Below, piece after piece: positions 11,896 through 17,829 of a stretch of DNA of 17,829 nucleotides (within the stretch, counting starts at the first letter, position 1; each line of letters starts with the position of its first letter). The stretch is from Collinsella aerofaciens (GTDB lineage Bacteria > Actinomycetota > Coriobacteriia > Coriobacteriales > Coriobacteriaceae), in contig RQCP01000016.1 in assembly GCA_008668235.1 (NCBI GenBank), forward strand, positions 1 through 17,829, given 5' to 3'. The position numbers and the translations under genes were made by a program. The notes under the pieces were generated by a model. The model was not told the DNA's origin. It did not search any database and saw nothing but the letters and a program-made list of their open reading frames with translations.

Positions 11896-14084
11896 TCGAT
11901 GCGCCCGACCACGTTGCTCAGGAGCGGGGCAATCGTTCGGCAGGGGCATGGCTCCTTGTCGTTCTGCTGGGGATAGCGCTCTCGGTTGTTGCCGGCATGA
12001 TGAGCTACGATTACACGACGGCCCAAGCCGAGCAGCGCTTTGCCGACGTTGTCGATTACGTGGCGACGCAGAGCCTTTCCTACGATGCATTCAACAGCGC
12101 CTATACGACCAAAAACCTGATTCGCGTTATGGAGATCGCCGGAGAGGCTGCCCGCGATATGGAGCGCGACGGTTCGGTGGATAACGCCATGCTGGAGCAA
12201 TACGCCGACCAGTTCAACGTGAGCGCGCTGATCGTGACGGACGCATCGGGCAATTTGGTGTCCGAGTCCTCGACGGGCGATGTGGACTACGGGTCGCTCG
12301 CTACGTATCTCAAAGAATCACCCGTGCTGGAGGTGGCAGCCCATCCGCTTAAGTCCTATACCGCCCGCATTACGCTTTCGGATGATTCGGTTGCAGACAT
12401 TGGTTGCGTGACCCGGCAAGATGGCGAGGGCATCGTTATCGCGGTCAGGCATCAGAGCGCGAAGGCAGTTGCAAGCAATACACTCAAACTGCAGAGCTTG
12501 CTTGATGGCTATGAAACCATCGATAGCGGCAATATCGTGATCGAAAGCGACGGCAAGGTCGTTGCGACCAATGCCGTTGAACCCACCGTATTGGGCGTGT
12601 TCGATCTGCCTGCGACGGATGTCTTTATTGTCGACGGTATTAAGGATCGATGCCTGGCTGGTAAGGTCAGATTGGTTAACGCCGACGGCGAGTGGTATTT
12701 GGGCACATTTGGAAAAGCGCACAAATTCTATGTGTACACCTATGCCTCGGCGCGGCGCTACTTTGAGGTCGTCGCGGCTGTTGCTGCCGGCGTGCTGGTG
12801 CTCTACAGCGGTGTTATAGCCGTTGTTGTGATGGTGCGTCGCCGCGCTGATCGTCGACGTTTGACGGACTTGCTGCAGCAGGAGCGCGACTATGGCGACA
12901 AGCTGGCAAAGGCGGCGCGTGAGGCCTCGTCTGCCAACTCGGCAAAGACGGAGTTTTTGCGTCGCATGAGCCACGATCTGCGCACGCCCATCAACGGCAT
13001 TCGCGGCATGGTCGAGGTCGGCGATGCCAATGCGGACGATCTGCAAAAGCAGACTGAGTGCCGCTCAAAAATCTGGACGGCATCGGGACTGCTGCTCGAC
13101 CTTGCCAACGAGGCCCTGGATATGAGTCGCCTGGAGAGCGGGCAGGTCGACCTGAACCTCGTGCCCATAAATTTGGTGGCCCTCAACTGTGAAGTGCGCG
13201 ATATTCTGGAGCGCCAGGCCGAGGAGCGTCTGGTGACAATTATCTGCGACCAGCAGACTCTTAATCATCCCTATGCGCGGGTGAGCGTGACGCACCTCAA
13301 GCGCTTGTTGCTCAATATTGCCGGCAATGCCGTCAAGTACAACCGCCAGGGTGGCTATGTTCGCCTGGTGTGCCGCGAGGTGGAGCCAGCGGATGGCGTC
13401 CCCGTCTATGAATACACGATCGCCGACAACGGTATTGGCATGAGCGAGGAGTTCCAACAGCACCTCTACGAGCCGTTTTGCCGCGAGGAGCAACAGGTGG
13501 AAGGCGCCTCATCGGGAACTGGCCTGGGCGCGCCTATCGCAAAACAGTTGGTCGAGCTTATGGGCGGAACCATGAGCTTTACGAGCGTTTTGGGACAGGG
13601 GACAACGTTTACCATCCGCCTGCCGTTCGAGAAATGCAAGCGCTCCGAGATTCCTCAGGCAGTTCGCGCGGATGTGGGCGATGGCGATGCGCTCCAGGGC
13701 TTGCGCGTTTTGCTCGTAGAGGATAACGGTCTGAATGCCGAGATCGCGCAGTTTACGCTCAGCCGTGCCGGTGTCGTCGTGACGCATGCTAAGGACGGCG
13801 AGTCTGCCGTTGAGGCGTTTGCCGCGAGCGCACCGCACAAGTACGACGTGGTGTTGATGGACATCATGATGCCTGGCATCGATGGCCTTGAGGCCACACG
13901 TCGGATTCGAGCACTCGATCGCGAGGATGCCGCGACCACGCCGATTATCGCCGTGAGCGCCAACGCCTTTGCCGACGACCGCAGGCTTTCGCGTGAGGCA
14001 GGCATGGACGCGCACCTGAGCAAGCCTGTGAGCTCGCAAGAGCTCGTCGAGGCGCTGGCGCACATCGCCGCCGACGCTTCATAA
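11892..14084 (+). CDS. Hybrid sensor histidine kinase with extracellular Cache-like sensor and C-terminal receiver
   Basis: This 730-aa inner-membrane kinase has helix 1 at about residues 19-37 and an extracytoplasmic region (38-288) with Cache-like pieces such as ALIVTDASGNLVSES and GNIVIESDGKVVATN. Helix 2 is at about 291-315. A HisKA domain follows with MSHDLRTPINGI (His361), then a HATPase domain with NIAGNAVKYN (N box), DNGIG (512-516) and SGTGLGAPIAKQLVELMGG. The receiver domain (605-728) has Asp611, the phospho-acceptor Asp657 in LMDIMMPG, and Lys711. The start ATG overlaps the stop of the binding-protein gene (ATGA), indicating translational coupling. No DNA-binding output domain or response regulator follows, so its signal must pass to a partner elsewhere. 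A terminator at 14087 separates it from the convergent nim-like gene. Confidence 0.92.
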   Translation: MIDAPDHVAQERGNRSAGAWLLVVLLGIALSVVAGMMSYDYTTAQAEQRFADVVDYVATQSLSYDAFNSAYTTKNLIRVMEIAGEAARDMERDGSVDNAMLEQYADQFNVSALIVTDASGNLVSESSTGDVDYGSLATYLKESPVLEVAAHPLKSYTARITLSDDSVADIGCVTRQDGEGIVIAVRHQSAKAVASNTLKLQSLLDGYETIDSGNIVIESDGKVVATNAVEPTVLGVFDLPATDVFIVDGIKDRCLAGKVRLVNADGEWYLGTFGKAHKFYVYTYASARRYFEVVAAVAAGVLVLYSGVIAVVVMVRRRADRRRLTDLLQQERDYGDKLAKAAREASSANSAKTEFLRRMSHDLRTPINGIRGMVEVGDANADDLQKQTECRSKIWTASGLLLDLANEALDMSRLESGQVDLNLVPINLVALNCEVRDILERQAEERLVTIICDQQTLNHPYARVSVTHLKRLLLNIAGNAVKYNRQGGYVRLVCREVEPADGVPVYEYTIADNGIGMSEEFQQHLYEPFCREEQQVEGASSGTGLGAPIAKQLVELMGGTMSFTSVLGQGTTFTIRLPFEKCKRSEIPQAVRADVGDGDALQGLRVLLVEDNGLNAEIAQFTLSRAGVVVTHAKDGESAVEAFAASAPHKYDVVLMDIMMPGIDGLEATRRIRALDREDAATTPIIAVSANAFADDRRLSREAGMDAHLSKPVSSQELVEALAHIAADAS

Positions 14085-14086
14085 GC

Positions 14087-14126
14087 ATATGGCTCGGTTC
14101 CAAGGTGGGTTGGAACCGAGCCATAT
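14087..14126. terminator. Bidirectional hairpin between convergent kinase and flavoprotein genes
   Basis: A perfect 16-bp stem (14087-14102 with 14111-14126) has an 8-nt loop. It starts 2 nt after the kinase stop codon and ends 29 nt before the convergent gene's stop. The plus-strand tail is moderately T-rich (TGCTATTTGTGAGTTTTG); the minus-strand tail is not. It probably ends the kinase transcript and perhaps both. Confidence 0.75.
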
Positions 14127-14154
14127 TGCTATTTGTGAGTTTTGCTTTTGAGGC

Positions 14155-14634
14155 TTACTTTTCTTGAATCTGCTTACCGCAAAGATGCTCAATCGTAATC
14201 TCGTAGAGCTGGACGCCCTTAATGTCCTTGGCGATTTCCTCTTCGACTTCTTCGGCAGAAGGGTAGTACTTAAGTGCGAGCTGGCGGACTTTATCCTCGA
14301 TAAACGCGGGAGTGTCATTTGCCAGGCGACAGCGGCCAAAGACTACGGTACTCATAACGTAGGGAGCCCAGTCGCCGTCCTGGTGCCATTCGTTGCCGTA
14401 AACGGTAAAGCAGACCTTGTCATCGCGCTTAAGTGCGTCGACCTTGTGGCCAGCCTTGGCGCCATGGAAATAAATCTTGTCGTGCTCGGCGTCAAAGAAG
14501 TAGTTGACGGGAATGGCGTACGGGTAGCCATCGTCGCCGTTGACGGCAAAGACGCCGCGCTTGCAGGTGGCGAGCAGTTTGCGCGCTTCCTCGTCGGTGA
14601 TGGCGCGTTTCTTTCGACGTAAGGGCCTAAACAT
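14155..14634 (-). CDS. NimA-like pyridoxamine-phosphate-oxidase-fold flavoprotein
   Basis: The product is a 159-aa split-barrel FMN-binding protein. It opens with MFRPLRRKKRAITDEEARKL, as many Nim-type proteins do. Next come DGYPYAIPVNYFFD (35-48) and IYFHGAKAGHKVDAL (54-68), the blocks that in this family contact flavin and heme or substrate, and then VCFTVYG and STVVFGRCRL. Relatives reduce or sequester 5-nitroimidazole drugs, although most members have unknown natural substrates. RBS AAAGGAAG lies 6 nt before the ATG. It starts 40 bp downstream of the fused sensor kinase gene on the same strand and could be co-transcribed with it. The fold is clear; drug resistance is not implied by the sequence. 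Confidence 0.85.
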   Translation of the reverse strand: MFRPLRRKKRAITDEEARKLLATCKRGVFAVNGDDGYPYAIPVNYFFDAEHDKIYFHGAKAGHKVDALKRDDKVCFTVYGNEWHQDGDWAPYVMSTVVFGRCRLANDTPAFIEDKVRQLALKYYPSAEEVEEEIAKDIKGVQLYEITIEHLCGKQIQEK

Positions 14635-14674
14635 CGTTGGCTTCCTTTCTGGTCGTGCGTGGTTGCTGCAAAAA

Positions 14675-17479
14675 CTATAGCGAAACGGATCCGTTTTTCT
14701 TGATGTGGGCGAGTATGTTTTTGAGCTTGTTAAAGTCGATCGGTTTGGACAGATGAGCGTTCATGCCGGCAGCGTGTGCCGTCTGGGCGTCTTCGGCAAA
14801 GGCGTTGGCGGTGAGCGCGATGATGGGGATATCGGCCGCATCGACCTTCTCGCTCAGACGAATCGCGCGGGTTGCCTCGTAGCCGTCCATGCCCGGCATC
14901 ATAATGTCCATCAGGATCGCATCGAAGCTGCCGGCGGGATGCGACAGGTACAGATCGACGACTTCGTTGCCGTTGGCGGCGCGGGTGACCACGACGCCTT
15001 CGGATTCTAGCAGCGCCTGGGCAATCTCGGCATTCAATTCGTTGTCTTCGGCGAGCAGCACGTTCATGTTGGCGAGCGAGCAGTCGAGCGCTCTCTCGAC
15101 CGTATTCGCCCGCGCCTGGGGGTTCTTGTCGATATCGAGCGGAATCTGGACGTTGAACGTACTCCCCACGCCAACCTCACTCGAAATCTCAATCGTACCG
15201 CCCATCAGTTCAATAAGCGACTTGACGATTGGCATACCCATGCCGGTTCCTTGGAACTTGCTGCGCGCATCGTCACCTTCTTGGGCAAACGGCTCATAGA
15301 TATGCTTTAAAAACTTGGAAGTCATGCCAATGCCGGTGTCCGAAACGCTAAAGCAAAAGAGCACACGCCCGTTATCGAGTGGCTTGGTCTTTGAGCTAAA
15401 GGTGACGGAGCCGCCGCGTTTGTTGTACTTAATGCTATTGTCTAACAGGTTGATCATGATCTGTCGGATATGGGTGGGACTGCCGATCATGTATGGTCCC
15501 GTGGCGTACGGCAGACTATTGTCCTGCATTGTGATGCAGTTATCGGATGCGCGGAGCTTGCACAGCACCAGCGTATCGTCACAGAGCTCTTTGAGGTTAA
15601 AAGGCACATGTTCCAGTGTTAGCTTGCGGTCTTCGATTTTGCCCATCTCGAGGATATCGTTGATCAGTGAGAGCAGGTGATTGGCGGCAACGCGCGCCTT
15701 GGCACGGCTCTCGCGGGCGACCTGGATATCGCCTTCCTTCAATTCCTCGATCTCGATAAGGCCCAGGATGCCGTTGAGCGGCGTACGGATGTCGTGGCTC
15801 ATGCGCGTGAGGAATGCCGTCTTAGCGGCGTTGGCGGCGTCGGCTTTTTCGCGCTCGGTTCGAGCGCGCACGAGCGCCCAGATGAGCAGGACGATGCTGA
15901 CCGACAACATACCGATGAGGGTGGAGGCAACGGCGGTGCGGTTGCGATAAAGGAATTGAAGCGTGTTGGATTCCTGGGCCGTGTACGACGTAGAGGAGTA
16001 ATTGCTTGCGGAGAGCGATTCTCCGGCATTGACGATGCCCTTGTTGATGATTCCCAGCAGCTCGGGCTTTCCGCGCGAAATCCAGCACGAGAGCTCGCAG
16101 GTGTCAGGGAGCTCGACCGTCTCGCAGTCCTCGAGATCATAACGATCGCCGAGGGTTTTTACGCGTGAACTGGGAGCGACGACGCAGCGCGCCGTTCCCC
16201 TCCTGAGGGCGTCGAACGCTTCATCGTCGGATCGGTATTCGGTCACGGTCGCTGTGGGGAACAGACTTTCAAGTACGTTTCGGTTGATAAACGATGATTT
16301 GGTACAGGCGATGTTCTGAAGATCTTTGTTCAGGTTGCTTCCGCTGTGGATGGCGGTGAGGGATATGGTCCCCAACGATACCGACTGCACAACGCCTGAT
16401 TGCTCGGCAAACCAGTAATCTCGGTATACCGGCAGCGCGACGTCTATGCTTCCCTTTGACAGGGCCTTTGACATCATCTTGTAGCTATCAAAGGCGACGG
16501 TTTTGACCGTAATGCCAAATTTATCGTGCAACGTCGTCGCAAGCGATGCGAGCGAGCCTTCCATTTTGCCGTCTTCGTCTTCGTTGCAGTAGGGGAGTTT
16601 GCCCGTAATGTAGCCGAGCGTGATGGTGTTGTTGTTCGCCTTGAGCCAGGCGCGCTCATCGCCGGTGAGCGAGGATGATCCGCTGTTTTGCGCTGAATAG
16701 TTCGATTTGACCTCGTCGTTATAGCGGGGGTTGACGCGGTTGATTGCCGCCATTGCGGAGTTGATGTTGTCCATCAGGTCGGGGCGGCTTTTGGGAACGG
16801 CAAAGTAGTAGTCGCTCGAACCGACGTAGAACATGGGCGACGCCTCGGGCGACGAAATGGTGTCGTTCATGATGATGGCGTCGACCTCGCCGTTTGCGAG
16901 CGCGTCAAAGAGAACGGAGCCTCCGTCATACTCCCTGTATGTGCAGGCGATTCCCTCGTTGGCGAGCCACTGCTGGCCGACGATGGTTTGCATAACACCG
17001 GAGTTGTAACCGATGGTGAGACCCTGGAGTGCTTGAGGGTCACCCTTGGCCAGGTCGTCACGGTCGGGCCTGGCGTAGATGTAGTAGCGCTCGGTGCCCT
17101 CGGGGTTCGAGGAAAAGAGCAGCTTTTGGGCGCGTTCCTCGGAGTAGGAGATGTTGGGCATGAGGTCGATCTCGCCTGCCTCGAGCATGTCCATAAGCTC
17201 GGTGAAGGTGCCGGAGACGTATTCGTACCGCCAGCCGGGCGTGTAGTACGACAGGGTCTGGAGGTACTCGTAACCCCATCCCGAGAGACGCTCGCCGGGG
17301 GTGCCGTTCTGGAAGCCCTCGTTGTTGACGAGCCAGCCGACGCGGACCGTCTTGACTGGCTGACTAGAGTCATCGGCAAAAGCCTGGACAGGCGCGATGG
17401 AACTCAGTGCGGCAAGCGCGGCAAGCACAATGGCCAGGGCGCGACATATAACTGAACGAAGGACAGTGGCAGCTCTCAC
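14675..17479 (-). CDS. BvgS-like hybrid sensor kinase with two fused substrate-binding domains
   Basis: The product is 934 aa from GTG 17479, which has AGGA 6 nt upstream and gives a clean signal peptide (VLRSVICRALAIVLAALAAL, cleavage near AFA-DD). An upstream in-frame ATG at 17512 would add 11 residues but lacks a ribosome binding site. Two periplasmic SBP family 3 domains follow (about 43-260 and 278-490), then one membrane helix (about 516-538). A HisKA domain has MSHDIRTPLNGI (His562), and a HATPase domain has LLDNSIKYN, DTGIG and QGTGMGMPIVKSLIELMGG. The receiver domain has phospho-acceptor Asp858 in LMDIMMPG and Lys912. This is the layout of BvgS/EvgS-type Venus-flytrap sensors. It faces the other hybrid kinase, whose binding domain is a separate protein. 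No DNA-binding output gene is visible beside it. Confidence 0.93.
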   Translation of the reverse strand: MRAATVLRSVICRALAIVLAALAALSSIAPVQAFADDSSQPVKTVRVGWLVNNEGFQNGTPGERLSGWGYEYLQTLSYYTPGWRYEYVSGTFTELMDMLEAGEIDLMPNISYSEERAQKLLFSSNPEGTERYYIYARPDRDDLAKGDPQALQGLTIGYNSGVMQTIVGQQWLANEGIACTYREYDGGSVLFDALANGEVDAIIMNDTISSPEASPMFYVGSSDYYFAVPKSRPDLMDNINSAMAAINRVNPRYNDEVKSNYSAQNSGSSSLTGDERAWLKANNNTITLGYITGKLPYCNEDEDGKMEGSLASLATTLHDKFGITVKTVAFDSYKMMSKALSKGSIDVALPVYRDYWFAEQSGVVQSVSLGTISLTAIHSGSNLNKDLQNIACTKSSFINRNVLESLFPTATVTEYRSDDEAFDALRRGTARCVVAPSSRVKTLGDRYDLEDCETVELPDTCELSCWISRGKPELLGIINKGIVNAGESLSASNYSSTSYTAQESNTLQFLYRNRTAVASTLIGMLSVSIVLLIWALVRARTEREKADAANAAKTAFLTRMSHDIRTPLNGILGLIEIEELKEGDIQVARESRAKARVAANHLLSLINDILEMGKIEDRKLTLEHVPFNLKELCDDTLVLCKLRASDNCITMQDNSLPYATGPYMIGSPTHIRQIMINLLDNSIKYNKRGGSVTFSSKTKPLDNGRVLFCFSVSDTGIGMTSKFLKHIYEPFAQEGDDARSKFQGTGMGMPIVKSLIELMGGTIEISSEVGVGSTFNVQIPLDIDKNPQARANTVERALDCSLANMNVLLAEDNELNAEIAQALLESEGVVVTRAANGNEVVDLYLSHPAGSFDAILMDIMMPGMDGYEATRAIRLSEKVDAADIPIIALTANAFAEDAQTAHAAGMNAHLSKPIDFNKLKNILAHIKKNGSVSL

Positions 17480-17570
17480 ATGCAATCCTAACGAATCGAG
17501 ACAATACCGCATAAGGATACCAGCTCAGCCTGCCCAGTCGGCAGCTGTACCGCTAAACGCTCCCGCCCGG

Positions 17571-17655
17571 CAGTCATCGGGGACGTTCTTAAACGACTAG
17601 TCATTGGGGACGTTCTTGTTTGACTGGTCATTTAAGAACGTCCCCAATGACTAGT
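17571..17655. repeat. GACTAGTCATTGGGGACGTTCTT palindromic repeat, perfect copy plus extra half
   Basis: The arms 17596-17617 and 17634-17655 are perfect 22-bp inverted complements around a 16-nt loop. A third, directly repeated unit precedes them (17571-17595, AGTCATCGGGGACGTTCTT). The imperfect relative at 6298-6358 shares arms and loop. The 211-bp gap between the fused kinase gene and the next gene consists mostly of this element. The extra half unit suggests growth by recombination between copies. Confidence 0.7.
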
Positions 17656-17723
17656 TCCGTTTGCTGGGGAGGCGTGGGACAATACCGAGCGAACGTGATT
17701 GGTTGTCCGTGGAAGGGGTCGCG

Positions 17724-17829
17724 ATGAAAAAGCTCAGGACGCTTGCCGATGTGCTGCGACAGGCTGGCTTTGCACGCATTACGGGCCTGTTTCTTATTTT
17801 CTATATGCTTTGCTCGACGGCTGTCTGGC
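17724..17829 (+). CDS. N-terminus of a membrane protein (cut by the window edge)
   Basis: ATG 17724 is preceded by GGAAGGGG 5 nt upstream and opens MKKLRTLADVLRQAGFARI followed by a hydrophobic segment TGLFLIFYMLCSTAVW, still open at the window edge (35 codons). It looks like a short cytoplasmic helix followed by the first membrane helix. A potassium-channel-type protein is one possibility, but the fragment is too short to decide. Confidence 0.65.
   Translation, partial: MKKLRTLADVLRQAGFARITGLFLIFYMLCSTAVW

Overview
The window reads as a chromosomal segment of a gut actinobacterium of the class Coriobacteriia, most like Collinsella. This placement is inferred from the moderately high GC content, the codon choice, the gene complement and several palindromic intergenic elements of a kind I associate with that group. 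It was not confirmed by any search. No rRNA, tRNA, CRISPR array or complete insertion sequence was seen.

Layout. (1) Positions 1-4980 hold a small catabolic locus. It contains the remnant of an MFS transporter C-terminus, a divergent TetR-family regulator (minus strand), and a plus-strand operon encoding an agmatine-deiminase-like amidinohydrolase, an ornithine/putrescine-type carbamoyltransferase and a 12-helix MFS carrier. The divergent promoters carry mirrored TACCG-NN-CG / TATAGT boxes that look like TetR operators. The logic is that of the agmatine or arginine deiminase pathway: guanidino compound to ureido compound, then to amine plus carbamoyl phosphate. However, the carbamoyltransferase lacks the usual substrate-side motifs and no carbamate kinase is present, so the true substrate is open. 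(2) Positions 4980-7515 hold a tRNA-dihydrouridine synthase followed by a repeat-rich accessory stretch. It has a 180-nt near-palindrome, two nearly identical 72-nt terminator-like repeats 1,080 bp apart, an orphan ribbon-helix-helix gene, and an inverted pair of tiny ORFs that share one translation-start cassette and begin with related hydrophobic peptides (MST..xVA.IL). (3) Positions 7550-10935 hold an XRE/zinc-ribbon/TipAS regulator with a glutaredoxin-like protein (minus strand), a divergent trmO with a possibly leaderless start, and a MalY/PatB-type PLP enzyme. (4) Positions 11026-17512 hold two hybrid sensor kinases facing each other. In the first, a separate substrate-binding lipoprotein gene, broken by an in-frame TAG, overlaps the kinase gene by 4 bp. 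In the second, two substrate-binding domains are fused directly to the kinase. A Nim-like flavoprotein gene lies between them. (5) The right edge carries a perfect 22-bp inverted repeat and the first 35 codons of a membrane protein.

The best candidates for undescribed biology are the deiminase/carbamoyltransferase/transporter operon with altered active-site motifs, and the inverted micro-ORF pair at 7112-7356. The paired split and fused SBP-kinase systems with no DNA-binding response regulator in view come next.
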